A stretch of DNA of 64,000 bases from Trinickia acidisoli (GTDB taxonomy: Bacteria; Pseudomonadota; Gammaproteobacteria; Burkholderiales; Burkholderiaceae). This document shows, one piece after another, positions 1-9,747 of this stretch. The translations under genes and the position numbers were made by a program. The notes beneath the pieces were generated by a model. The model did not search any database. It was not told the origin of the DNA and was given only the letters and a program-made list of their open reading frames with translations. Positions within the stretch are counted from its first letter, which is position 1; each line of letters starts with the position of its first letter. The DNA lies in assembly GCF_017315725.1 (NCBI RefSeq), contig NZ_JAFLRG010000001.1, forward strand, positions 3,472,001 to 3,536,000. Direction: 5' to 3'.

Positions 1-518
1 TCGCGCAGCTTCGCGAGCGCCGTATCGACGCCGTCGAGCGCCGAGCCCCCACGCATGTAGATGGGTCCCACCCAAGCGCGCGCCGCGGCTGCGTCCGCGG
101 TGCTTGGGCTTGTGCCCGCGCTCTGCTGCGCCGCACGAACGAGCGCGGTGCGCGTCTCGCGCTCCACGCCGTCGGCAAGCGCGAACAGCGCCTCGAGATC
201 GCCGCGCATCGAGGCATCGTCGGCGAGCGCCGTGCGCAAGCGCGCTTTACCTTGCGCGAGCGTTGCCTCGCGCTCGCGTTCGAAGGCGTCGCCAACCGGC
301 GCGCCCGATTGCTCGAAACGGCCGAGCGCCGCGAGCCCCGTGCCAAGCGTCGCACGATAGGCGTCGAGATCGCGCTTGACGCTCATCGAGCGCATCGTGC
401 GCGAATCGGTCGCCCGCTCGCTGCGAATCTGCCCGTAGGCGACGAACGCGTTTGCGCCGATCGCCGCCGCGACGACTGCGATGTTGATCAGCAGCCGTTT
501 CGATAGAAAGGAACTCAT
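1..518 (-). CDS. N-terminal part of a membrane-bound sensor, probably a methyl-accepting chemotaxis protein (cut by window edge)
   Basis: The frame starts at an ATG at 516-518 and stays open to the left edge, giving about 172 residues. The protein opens with a short basic stretch and a hydrophobic helix (about residues 8-28, LLINIAVVAAAIGANAFVAY). A long helical, Arg/Ala/Glu-rich segment follows, as expected for the periplasmic four-helix-bundle sensor domain of chemoreceptors or sensor kinases. The signalling half lies outside the window, so the class cannot be read directly. The upstream sigma-28-like promoter is the main reason to favour a chemoreceptor. A sensor kinase or GGDEF protein with a similar N-terminus is the alternative. 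Confidence 0.6.
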   Translation of the reverse strand, partial: MSSFLSKRLLINIAVVAAAIGANAFVAYGQIRSERATDSRTMRSMSVKRDLDAYRATLGTGLAALGRFEQSGAPVGDAFEREREATLAQGKARLRTALADDASMRGDLEALFALADGVERETRTALVRAAQQSAGTSPSTADAAAARAWVGPIYMRGGSALDGVDTALAKLR

Positions 519-670
519 TGGATGTCGAACGCCGGTCGTGTCAGAGGCCCTGGATTGGGAGTTCCTAGGTTGCAGGGCACTCAGGGTGGGGCGGCGCGGC
601 TTGCTATCTCTACGAACCCGCTCGATCCTTCTTCACGAGATCGATGCGCGCCTTTACGCGCCAACCCATG

Positions 671-699
671 GATAACGGCAGCGTTTGCCGCAAGTTGAG
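671..699 (-). promoter_or_regulatory. Sigma-28 (FliA)-like promoter for the chemoreceptor-like gene
   Basis: Read on the minus strand, CTCAACTT is followed after 12 bases by GCCGTTATC, close to the FliA pattern TAAAGTTT-N11-GCCGATAA. It lies about 150 bases upstream of the start codon at 518 and points into that gene. The rest of 519-812 shows no other convincing gene or signal. Confidence 0.5.
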
Positions 700-812
700 G
701 GTTGCGACTCAAAAATCCCGTCGCATCGGCATGGAAGCGCCCGAACGCAGCCTAGGCGGCCGGTGGCCGCTGGCGGCATTCGATGCTCGGGCGCGAATAC
801 TTACAAACTGCT

Positions 813-1289
813 TTAACCGACCAAACCGAACTCGCGCATGGCCGGCAGGAAGTCGTGACTCGCCTCCGGCTTGCGCGACAGTTTCGTCAGGACATAACGC
901 TTGAACGGATCGAGGCGCGCCCAAACCTCTGCGTTCGGGGCCGCCAGGCCGGCCGTGTGGCAGTGCCGCAGCAGGCCGTCGGGCACGGCCGCCGCGTTGC
1001 GCCAGGCCGGCTCGGCATCGGGCGTAAACCAGTCGGGCTCGAGGTTCGCGTGCGTGCGCATCATTTCGAACAAGGCGTGATCGAAGTTCGGCTCGATTTG
1101 CGCGTCTTCATCGACGGGAAACCGCGCAAGCAGCGCGCGATCCGCATGCGGCAGCAATTGCCACTGCGCAAGCGAGATGCGAAGACCGAAGCGATCGAGA
1201 TTGAAGCGGACCGACATCGGCATGAAGGTGAGGTCCTCCGACGAGACGAGCTCGAAATCGAACAGCAGCGGCGTTTCATGCAATCCCAT
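813..1289 (-). CDS. Nitrate reductase associated protein
   Basis: A 158-residue soluble protein resembling the small 'nitrate reductase associated' family (PF09655 type), often found near molybdoenzyme genes. Recognisable stretches are the N-terminal FDFE segment, SVRFNLDRFGLRISLAQW, and DPFKRYVLTKLSRK near the C-terminus. No signal peptide or membrane helix is visible. It is divergent from fdhD with about 150 bases between the start codons, which suits a shared role in molybdenum-cofactor enzyme maturation. The exact biochemical role of the family is unknown to me. Start chosen at the ATG at 1287-1289. Confidence 0.75.
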   Translation of the reverse strand: MGLHETPLLFDFELVSSEDLTFMPMSVRFNLDRFGLRISLAQWQLLPHADRALLARFPVDEDAQIEPNFDHALFEMMRTHANLEPDWFTPDAEPAWRNAAAVPDGLLRHCHTAGLAAPNAEVWARLDPFKRYVLTKLSRKPEASHDFLPAMREFGLVG

Positions 1290-1441
1290 GGCGGTGTCCT
1301 TGTGCGTGCGCGCGTGCGCCGGGTCGTGCGGGCAAACGGCGCCCGCTTCGGGTATTTTAGAACCTTATGCATGAAACGCCGGCCCGCGCCCGAAAGGTGC
1401 GGCGATGGGCCGGCAGTGCGTCACCTGGATGAGGAGCGATC

Positions 1442-2272
1442 TTGAACGACCCGTTGGACGGCGCCGACGAGCGCGGCGTCATCGAGCAAGAAGTACGCCG
1501 GCACCGCAACGGCATCGTCGACGCGACCGTCGATTGCATCGGTCAGGAATGGCCCGTGGCGCTCGTTTTCAACGGCATCTCGCACGCCGTCATGATGTGC
1601 ACGCCGCGCGAGCTCGAGGCGTTCGCCGTCGGGTTCGCGATCTCGGAAGGCATCGTCGAGCGCGGCAGCGACATCCGCGACATCGAGGTCGCGTTCCATC
1701 GCGATGGCGCGGCCTTGCCCTATGCGCACGTGGAACTGACGATCGTGCAGCAGGCATTCGCTGCGCTGAAAGCGCGCCGGCGCGCGCTCGCGGGGCGCAC
1801 CGGCTGCGGCGTATGCGGCATCGAAAGCATCGATTTGCTCGACTTGTCGCCGGAGCGCGTGCCTGCGACGGGGTTTTTCGAGCGGCTCGCGCCCGATGCG
1901 ATTGCGCGCGCGGCGCACGAGCTGCCGGCGCATCAAGCGCTCACGGGTATGACAGGCGGGCTGCACGCCGCCGCTTGGTGCGACGCAGGCGGCGCGATTG
2001 CACTCGCGTTCGAGGACGTCGGTCGCCACAATGCGCTCGACAAACTCATCGGCAGGCTGGTGCTCGATCGCATCGATACGACCAACGGCTTCGTGTTTCT
2101 GTCGAGCCGTGCCAGCTACGAGCTCGTGCGCAAGGCCGCGCGCGTGGGCATTCCCATGGTGGCGACGATCTCGGCACCCTCCTCGCTGGCTATTGCGATC
2201 GCGCAGCAAGCCGGGATTCGGCTCGTGAGCTTCTGCAGGGAGACGAGCTTTGTCGAATACGGCGCGGCTTGA
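1442..2272 (+). CDS. fdhD: FdhD, sulfurtransferase for formate dehydrogenase
   Basis: 276 residues, normal for FdhD, which passes sulfur from IscS-type desulfurases to the molybdenum cofactor of formate dehydrogenase and is needed for its activity. The loop GRTGCGVCG carries the two functional cysteines (about C122 and C125). The segment DVGRHNALDKLIGR is a family hallmark. The start is a TTG at 1442 with GAGGAG about 7 bases upstream. No ATG in this frame precedes the conserved N-terminal region. The formate dehydrogenase genes are not in the window. Confidence 0.93.
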   Translation: MNDPLDGADERGVIEQEVRRHRNGIVDATVDCIGQEWPVALVFNGISHAVMMCTPRELEAFAVGFAISEGIVERGSDIRDIEVAFHRDGAALPYAHVELTIVQQAFAALKARRRALAGRTGCGVCGIESIDLLDLSPERVPATGFFERLAPDAIARAAHELPAHQALTGMTGGLHAAAWCDAGGAIALAFEDVGRHNALDKLIGRLVLDRIDTTNGFVFLSSRASYELVRKAARVGIPMVATISAPSSLAIAIAQQAGIRLVSFCRETSFVEYGAA

Positions 2273-2408
2273 TATTCCAGCAATTTTGACTTCGCAAGAG
2301 GTACGTCCCCTTGGTTGGGCTCGACGAGATGGCAAACGGGTTACGATTCGTCATGAAACGACCTGAGTTCGCCTACGGTAGGGGCTTCCGATCAACGCCA
2401 AGCGAAGG

Positions 2409-3176
2409 TTAGGAGAACTGCCGAAAATCAGGCTTGCGCTTCTGAAAGAACGCCATCATGGCTTCCCGCGCTTCAGGTGCGAGCAGCATCTTGCTGAAGT
2501 GCACGATTTCCTCCTTCATGCGATCGGCGATTTCCTGCCCCTGCGCGCGCTTCATCAGCGCCTTGGTTACGCGCAGCGACGCAGCCGGCAGCGTGGTGAG
2601 CTTGACCGCTTGCGCGTGGGCGAACGCGTCGACTTCATCGGCAGGCAGCAGACGATTGACGATGCCCATCCGATGCGCTTCGTGTGCGTCGAACGCTTCG
2701 CCGAGCAGCAGCTTTTCGGCGGCCAGCGGATAGCCCGCGATGCGTGGCAGCAGCAAGCTAGACGCAGCCTCGGGGCACAGCCCCAGTTGAGTGAACGGCA
2801 TCGAGAACACGGCCGATTGCGCCGCATAGACGAGATCGCAATGCAGCAGCAGCGTCGTGCCGATCCCGACGGCCACGCCCGCGACTGCCGCGACGATCGG
2901 CTTCTCCGCACCGCTGATACGCCGCAGGAACTGCAGCACCGGCGCGTCCTCGCTGCTGGGCGGCGATTTCATGAAGTCTTCGAGATCGTTGCCGGCGCTG
3001 AACGCGTGCTCGCCGCCGCGAATCAAGATCGCACGCACGGCCGCGTCCTCCTGCGCGTCGGCCAGCGCATCGGCCATCGTCTGATACATCGCCGACGTGA
3101 TCGCATTTTTCTTTTCGGGCCGACTCAAGGCGATCGTCATCACCCCCTCGGCACTGCGCTCAATCACAACGTCCAT
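2409..3176 (-). CDS. Crotonase-family enoyl-CoA isomerase/hydratase
   Basis: 255 residues with the crotonase fold. Oxyanion-hole segments are AFSAGNDLEDF (about 58-68) and GVAVGIG (about 100-106). The usual hydratase glutamate (Glu144 of rat enoyl-CoA hydratase) is not conserved in MPFTQLG. Instead there is Glu136 in LGLCPEAASS, the position used by Delta3,Delta2-enoyl-CoA isomerases of the PECI type. I therefore favour an isomerase that shifts cis-3 or trans-3 double bonds during beta-oxidation of unsaturated fatty acids, over a true hydratase. It is the last gene of the fatty-acid operon, 85 bases after the thiolase. Confidence 0.85.
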   Translation of the reverse strand: MDVVIERSAEGVMTIALSRPEKKNAITSAMYQTMADALADAQEDAAVRAILIRGGEHAFSAGNDLEDFMKSPPSSEDAPVLQFLRRISGAEKPIVAAVAGVAVGIGTTLLLHCDLVYAAQSAVFSMPFTQLGLCPEAASSLLLPRIAGYPLAAEKLLLGEAFDAHEAHRMGIVNRLLPADEVDAFAHAQAVKLTTLPAASLRVTKALMKRAQGQEIADRMKEEIVHFSKMLLAPEAREAMMAFFQKRKPDFRQFS

Positions 3177-3196
3177 CGTCTCTCTCCAATAGGAAA

Positions 3197-3259
3197 ACGG
3201 TTCGCGGCCCCCGAGAATTGCTCCGAGGCACGCGAACCGTCATTGCCGGATCACGGTTC
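3197..3259 (-). other. Competing inverted repeats between thiolase and isomerase genes
   Basis: Three copies of one 8-10 base element lie in the gap: ACGGTTCGCG at 3197-3206, its complement CGCGAACCGT at 3231-3240, and ACGGTTC at 3253-3259 right after the thiolase stop. In the mRNA the middle copy can pair with either outer copy, giving two mutually exclusive stem-loops. A short T-rich stretch follows the second stem, so weak termination or mRNA processing between the two genes is possible. Confidence 0.5.
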
Positions 3260-3261
3260 GA

Positions 3262-4461
<1,200 letters not shown>

Positions 4462-4495
4462 TTGCAACTCCTGAATGCGTTCTGCGTTCGCCGCG

Positions 4496-6934
4496 TTAGT
4501 TGCGCACCGGCTTGCCGGTCTGCAGCATGCCCATGATTCGCTCTTGCGTCTTTTGCGTGCCGAGCAGATCGACGAAGGCGCGCCGCTCGAGCGTGAGCAG
4601 CCATTCTTCGTCGACGAGGCTGCCCGCTTCGACGTCGCCGCCGCAGACGGCTTCCGCGATGCGCGAGGCGATCAAGAAATCGTGCGCGCTGATGAAGTTG
4701 CCGTCGCGCATGTTGACGAGTTGCGCTTTGATCGTCGAGATCGCCGAGCGGCCCGCGACCGGGATCTGCTTGGCCGGCAGCGGCGGACGGAAGCCCGCTG
4801 CCGCGAGCGCACGCACTTCCTTCTTCGCGGTGTCGAGCAACTCGAAGACGTTGAAGACGATCGTGTCCGACGGCTTGAGGTAGCCCATCGCGCGCGCTTC
4901 GAGCGCGGAGCCCGACACCTTCGCCATCGCCGCGTTCTCGAACGACTTCGAGAGGAACTTGAGCAACTCGCCGTTCGATGCGCCGACGAGAGCGGCCGCA
5001 TCGGCCGCGCGCAGTGCGGCTTCCTTCAAACCGCCGCCCGCGGGCACGAGGCCGACGCCAACTTCGACGAGACCGATGTAGCTCTCGATATGCGCGACGC
5101 GCTTGGCGCTATGGAGCATGATTTCGCATCCGCCGCCGAGCGCGATGCCCGCGACGGCCGTGACGACCGGCACGTTCGCATATTTCACGCGCAGCATGCC
5201 TTGCTGGAATTTCTTGACGAACGGCTCGACCGCCTTCGCACCGCCCATCATGAACGCGGGCATCGCTTCCTCGAGGTTGGCGCCGGCCGAGAACGGGCCG
5301 CCCGGCGTACCGAGCTTGAGCGACGTGGGCTGCCAAACGACGACGCCCTTGTACGATTTCTCGGCCAACTCGATCGCTTGCGCGAGACCGTCGAGCACGC
5401 CCGGGCCGATCGTGTTCATCTTCGTCTTGAACGAGACGATGACGACGTCGTCCTCGCCCGCGCGATCATCGACCCATGCGCGAACCGAATCGGTCTCGAA
5501 CAGCGTCTTGCCGTAAGCCTTCGGATCGACCCCTGTCTCGCCGACGAGCGGCGCGCGGAACACTTGCTTGCCGTAGACGGGCAGCGTCGAGCGCGGCTCG
5601 AACTGGTTCGCGGCCGGCGAGAACGAGCCTGCGCTCGTATGCACGCCGCCCTGCTCGGCAACGGCGCCCTCGAATACCCACGACGGCAGCGGCGCGTTCG
5701 CGAGCGCCTTGCCCGCGGCGATGTCCTCTCGCACCCACTCGGCCACTTGCTTCCAGCCGGCGGCCTGCCAGCCCTCGAACGGGCCTTCGTTCCAGCCGAA
5801 GCCCCAGCGGATCGCGAGGTCGACGTCGCGCGCGTTGTCGGCAATCGACGCCAAATGCACGGCGATGTAGTGGAAGACGTCGCGGAAGATCGACCACAAG
5901 AACTGCGCCTGCGGGTGCTCCGATTCGCGCAAGAGCTTCAGACGCTCCGCCGGCGGCCGCTTCAGAATGCGGCCGATCAGTTCGTCGGCCTTCGCACCGC
6001 CCTCGACGTACTCGCCGCTCTTCGCGTCGAGCACCTTGATCGCTTTACCTTCCTTCTTGTAGAAGCCGCCGCCCGTCTTCTGACCGAGCGCGCCCTTGGC
6101 GACGAGGGCGGCCAGCACGGCCGGCGTCTCGTAGACGGGGAAGAACGGATCGTCGGCGAGATTGTCCTGCATCGTCTTGATGACGTGCGCCATCGTATCG
6201 AGACCGACGACGTCCGCGGTACGGAAAGTCGCGGACTTCGCACGGCCCAGACGCGAGCCCGTGAGATCGTCGACTTCGTCGAAGCGCAGCCCGAACTTGG
6301 CCGCTTCGGTGATGACGGCGAGAATCGAGAAGATGCCGACGCGGTTCGCGATGAAGTTCGGCGTGTCCTTCGCGCGCACGACACCCTTGCCGACGACGCT
6401 CGTCAGGAACGATTCGAGATCGTCGACGATTTGCGGCCGCGTATGCGTCGTCGGAATCAATTCGACGAGGTGCATGTAACGCGGCGGGTTGAAGAAGTGG
6501 ACGCCGCAAAAGCGCGCCTTCAGCTCGTCGGAAAATCCTTCGGACAACTGAGTAATCGACAAGCCCGACGTGTTGGTGGCGAAAATCGCATGCGGCGCGA
6601 GGTGCGGCGCGACCTTCTTGTACAAATCGTGCTTCCAGTCCATCCGCTCGGCGATCGCCTCGATCACGAGATCGCATTGCGCGAGCTTGGCGATGTCGTC
6701 CTCGTAATTCGCGGGCTCGATGTAGCGGGCATCGTCCTTCGCACCGAACGGTGCGGGCGACAATTTCTTGAGGTTGTCGATCGCCTTCAAAGCGATCGCG
6801 TTCTTCGGGCCTTCCTTGGCCGGAAGGTCGAACAGCAGCACCGGCACCTTGGCGTTGATCAGGTGCGCGGCGATCTGCGCGCCCATCACGCCGGCGCCGA
6901 GCACGGCCACCTTGCGAATGATCAGATTGCTCAC
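4496..6934 (-). CDS. 3-hydroxyacyl-CoA dehydrogenase / enoyl-CoA hydratase fusion (FadN type)
   Basis: 812 residues. The dehydrogenase comes first, with the NAD site GAGVMG at 13-18, and the crotonase domain follows in the C-terminal half (GIALGGGCEIMLHSAKR, then GLVEVGVGLVPAGGG with a catalytic-type glutamate). This order is the reverse of E. coli FadB and matches the FadN family. It hydrates enoyl-CoA and oxidises 3-hydroxyacyl-CoA. The start is a GTG at 6932-6934 with GGAGGAAA just upstream. It lies between the acyl-CoA dehydrogenase and thiolase genes, so three consecutive beta-oxidation steps are encoded together. Confidence 0.93.
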   Translation of the reverse strand: MSNLIIRKVAVLGAGVMGAQIAAHLINAKVPVLLFDLPAKEGPKNAIALKAIDNLKKLSPAPFGAKDDARYIEPANYEDDIAKLAQCDLVIEAIAERMDWKHDLYKKVAPHLAPHAIFATNTSGLSITQLSEGFSDELKARFCGVHFFNPPRYMHLVELIPTTHTRPQIVDDLESFLTSVVGKGVVRAKDTPNFIANRVGIFSILAVITEAAKFGLRFDEVDDLTGSRLGRAKSATFRTADVVGLDTMAHVIKTMQDNLADDPFFPVYETPAVLAALVAKGALGQKTGGGFYKKEGKAIKVLDAKSGEYVEGGAKADELIGRILKRPPAERLKLLRESEHPQAQFLWSIFRDVFHYIAVHLASIADNARDVDLAIRWGFGWNEGPFEGWQAAGWKQVAEWVREDIAAGKALANAPLPSWVFEGAVAEQGGVHTSAGSFSPAANQFEPRSTLPVYGKQVFRAPLVGETGVDPKAYGKTLFETDSVRAWVDDRAGEDDVVIVSFKTKMNTIGPGVLDGLAQAIELAEKSYKGVVVWQPTSLKLGTPGGPFSAGANLEEAMPAFMMGGAKAVEPFVKKFQQGMLRVKYANVPVVTAVAGIALGGGCEIMLHSAKRVAHIESYIGLVEVGVGLVPAGGGLKEAALRAADAAALVGASNGELLKFLSKSFENAAMAKVSGSALEARAMGYLKPSDTIVFNVFELLDTAKKEVRALAAAGFRPPLPAKQIPVAGRSAISTIKAQLVNMRDGNFISAHDFLIASRIAEAVCGGDVEAGSLVDEEWLLTLERRAFVDLLGTQKTQERIMGMLQTGKPVRN

Positions 6935-7028
6935 GTCTTTCCTCCGTCGGACTCATGCGTTTTCGCTGGCTCGATGCGCGCGTCGCACGCTGCGCTGCGA
7001 GCCATCGAGTTGCGGTAAACCTGGTTGA

Positions 7029-7058
7029 GCGCGGCGCGTCGTCTCGTTCGCGCCGCGC
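7029..7058. other. Intergenic GC-rich stem-loop in the fatty-acid operon
   Basis: GCGCGGCGCG (7029-7038) and CGCGCCGCGC (7049-7058) form a perfect 10-bp stem with a 10-base loop between the acyl-CoA dehydrogenase and FadN-type genes. No T-run follows on either strand, so it is more likely an mRNA stability or processing element than a terminator. Confidence 0.4.
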
Positions 7059-7073
7059 CGCTTTGGCAATCGC

Positions 7074-8861
7074 CTAGAATAGCGCCACGTCGACTTCCAT
7101 CAACGTCTTCGAACCCGCGCGCGCCTCGCGGATCGTCTTGGCCGTCTCGGGTAAGAGTTTCGCGAAATAGAAGCGCGCCGTCGCGAGCTTGGATTGGTAG
7201 AACGGGTCGCCTGACGCTTCTTTGTCGAGTGCGATGCGCGCCATGCGTGCCCAGAAGTACGAGAAGACCAAGTGCCCGACCGTACGCAGATACGGCACGG
7301 CGGCCGCGCCCACTTCGTCCTGGTTCTGCATCGCCTTCATGCCGATTTCCATCGTCAGCTTCTGCACCTTGTCGCCGATGTCGGCGAGCGGGTTGACGAA
7401 TTCCTGCATCTCGGGTTTCACGCCTTCGGCTTCGACGAAATCGGTCACGAGCTTGCCGAACTTGCGCAGCTTCGCGCCCATGTCGCCCAGCACCTTACGG
7501 CCGAGCAAATCGAGCGACTGCACGGCATTCGTGCCTTCGTAGATCATGTTGATGCGGGCATCGCGCACGTACTGCTCCATGCCCCATTCCTTGATGAAGC
7601 CGTGGCCGCCGAAGACCTGCATCGCGTGATTCGTGGATTCGAACGCGTTGTCCGACAGGAACGCCTTCAGAATCGGCGTCAGCAGCGCGACGAGATCGGC
7701 CGCTTCCTTGCGCTCGGCTTCGTCTTCGTGCGACAGCTCCTTGTCGATCTGCAGGGCCGACCAGTACGAGAACGCGCGTGCGCCTTCGGCATAGGCCTTT
7801 TGCGTGAGCAGGATGCGGCGCACGTCGGGGTGAACGATGATCGGATCGGCGGGCTTGTCCGGTGCTTTCGGGCCCGTGAGCGAGCGCATCTGCAGACGCT
7901 CTTTCGCGTAGACGAGCGAGTTTTGATAAGCGACTTCGGTCAGGCCGAGGCTTTGCATGCCCACGCCGAGACGCGCCGCGTTCATCATCACGAACATCGC
8001 TTGCAGGCCGCGATTGGGCTCGCCGACGAGCCAACCCTTGGCGTTGTCGAGATTCATCACGCAGGTGGCATTCGCGTGAATCCCCATCTTGTGTTCGATC
8101 GAACCGCACTTGATGCCGTTGCGCTCGCCCGGCTCGCCGGCCTCGTTCGGAACGAACTTCGGCACGATGAACAGCGAAATGCCCTTCGTACCCGGAGGCG
8201 CATCGGGCAGACGTGCGAGCACGAGGTGGATGATGTTCTCGGCAAGATCGTGTTCGCCGCTCGAAATGAAGATCTTCGTGCCCGTGATCGAGTACGAGCC
8301 GTTGCCGTTCGATTCGGCCTTCGTGCGCAGGATGCCCAGATCGGTGCCGCAATGCGGTTCGGTCAGACACATCGTGCCCGTCCACTTGCCTTCCACGAGC
8401 TTGGGCAGATAAACCTTCTGCTGCTCGGGCGTGCCATGCGCGCGTAGGCATTCGTACGCGCCATGCGAGAGGCCGGGATACATCGTCCACGCCTGATTGG
8501 ACGAGTTCAGCATTTCGTAGAGCGCGTTGTTCACGAACGCCGGCAGTCCCTGGCCGCCATACTCGGGGTCGCAGCCGAGCGAGGGCCAGCCCGCTTCGAC
8601 GTATTGGCGATACGCCTCCTTGAAACCCTTAGGAGTCCTTACGATGCCGTCGCCTTCGTAAGTGCAGCCTTCCTCGTCGCCGCTCTGGTTGAGCGGGAAC
8701 AGCACTTCGGCGCAGAATTTACCGGCTTCTTCGAGCACTTGGTTGATCGTGTCGGCATCGAGGTCGGCGTGCTTGGGCATGCCTTTGACTTCGTTTTCGA
8801 CGTTGAGCAGTTCGTGCAGCACGAATTGCATGTCGCGCATCGGCGCGGCGTACTGACCCAT
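7074..8861 (-). CDS. Acyl-CoA dehydrogenase with C-terminal extension
   Basis: 595 residues from the ATG at 8859-8861, which has GGAGGAAG directly upstream. The longer in-frame extension lacks domain character. The protein is of the large acyl-CoA dehydrogenase type with an extra C-terminal domain. FAD-binding segments such as MCLTEPHCGTDLG and the catalytic-base region IYEGTNAVQSLDLLG are clear. It introduces the trans-2 double bond, passing electrons to electron-transfer flavoprotein. It is the first enzyme gene after the TetR regulator, 73 bases away, and leads the beta-oxidation operon. Confidence 0.93.
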   Translation of the reverse strand: MGQYAAPMRDMQFVLHELLNVENEVKGMPKHADLDADTINQVLEEAGKFCAEVLFPLNQSGDEEGCTYEGDGIVRTPKGFKEAYRQYVEAGWPSLGCDPEYGGQGLPAFVNNALYEMLNSSNQAWTMYPGLSHGAYECLRAHGTPEQQKVYLPKLVEGKWTGTMCLTEPHCGTDLGILRTKAESNGNGSYSITGTKIFISSGEHDLAENIIHLVLARLPDAPPGTKGISLFIVPKFVPNEAGEPGERNGIKCGSIEHKMGIHANATCVMNLDNAKGWLVGEPNRGLQAMFVMMNAARLGVGMQSLGLTEVAYQNSLVYAKERLQMRSLTGPKAPDKPADPIIVHPDVRRILLTQKAYAEGARAFSYWSALQIDKELSHEDEAERKEAADLVALLTPILKAFLSDNAFESTNHAMQVFGGHGFIKEWGMEQYVRDARINMIYEGTNAVQSLDLLGRKVLGDMGAKLRKFGKLVTDFVEAEGVKPEMQEFVNPLADIGDKVQKLTMEIGMKAMQNQDEVGAAAVPYLRTVGHLVFSYFWARMARIALDKEASGDPFYQSKLATARFYFAKLLPETAKTIREARAGSKTLMEVDVALF

Positions 8862-8934
8862 GACTTCCTCCAAAGGTTTGCAGCAGTGAGATCGAGCCGC
8901 CAGCGACGATGTCGACGCGCCAGTCGACACTCCA

Positions 8935-9615
8935 CTAACGGCTTTCGCTCTGAGATAAATCGCCACCACGCTCGCTTCGTTCGCTGCCCTCGTCGGGGAC
9001 CTCAGCGTGCTCGATGCCGCCCGGCACGCTCCGATACGAAACGATCGTCTTTTCCAGCGCGGCCCACGTGAGACGAGCGGCATCGGGCAGATGCAGGAAG
9101 CGCGCGTCGTGATGCAGACCGAGCGTGAAGCTATACAGTTCGAACAGCATCAGGTTCGGATCGGTATCCGAGCGCAGATGCCCTTCTTCAACGGCTTGCG
9201 AAATGGCCCGCAGCAACGCCGCCCGCCAGGTCGAAACGCTCAGCACGAGCTGCTCGCGCACGGGGTTGTCGCCGCGGTCGTCGTATTCGACGGCGCCGCT
9301 GATGTAGATGCATCCCGTCATCACTTCCTGGATGCGCCGCTCCATCCAGCGGCCCAGCATCGCGCGCAATCTCGGCAAGCCGCGCGGCTCGCGCAGGCTC
9401 GGGAAAAACACCTCCTCTTCAAAACGGCGGTGGTATTCACGAACCACTTCGACCTGCAAGTCCTCGCGCGATCCGAAATGCGCAAAAACGCCGCTCTTGC
9501 TCATCTGCATGCGTTCGGCCAGCAAGCCGATCGTCAAGCCCTCGAGCCCATCGCGGCTCGCAAGATCGAGCGCTGCCTCTAGAATCGCCGCGCGCGTTTG
9601 TTCACCTTTTCGCAT
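8935..9615 (-). CDS. TetR-family regulator of the fatty-acid operon
   Basis: 226 residues. The N-terminal helix-turn-helix is typical of TetR (RAAILEAALDLASRDG, then LTIGLLAERMQMSKSGVFAHFGSRE, about residues 8-52). The remaining ligand-binding half is helical and family-specific. It is the first gene of the beta-oxidation cluster and is read in the same direction, so an acyl-CoA-responsive repressor of its own operon is the natural inference. The ligand cannot be read from the sequence. The last 15 or so residues are charged and low-complexity. Confidence 0.88.
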   Translation of the reverse strand: MRKGEQTRAAILEAALDLASRDGLEGLTIGLLAERMQMSKSGVFAHFGSREDLQVEVVREYHRRFEEEVFFPSLREPRGLPRLRAMLGRWMERRIQEVMTGCIYISGAVEYDDRGDNPVREQLVLSVSTWRAALLRAISQAVEEGHLRSDTDPNLMLFELYSFTLGLHHDARFLHLPDAARLTWAALEKTIVSYRSVPGGIEHAEVPDEGSERSERGGDLSQSESR

Positions 9616-9747
9616 AGCCTCTCTATACCGTTCCTATCGCTGTGCAGTCAAAAATCGAACGGCCGTACTATTATTGAGCGCGGCCGTCCGCGAAACAAGG
9701 ACTTTATTAGAAACCGGAATCTAACCGGGCGGGCAGTTTCGCAAGGC

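Noticed and set aside
4475..7018. 847-codon plus-strand frame antisense to the FadN-type gene
   Set aside because: Arg-rich shadow of a well-supported beta-oxidation gene.
9628..9687. Inverted pieces CCGTTC/GAACGG and ACGGCCG/CGGCCGT upstream of the TetR gene as its operator
   Set aside because: Arms are short, spacing is large or loop-like, and no matching copy occurs elsewhere, so a specific operator cannot be supported.
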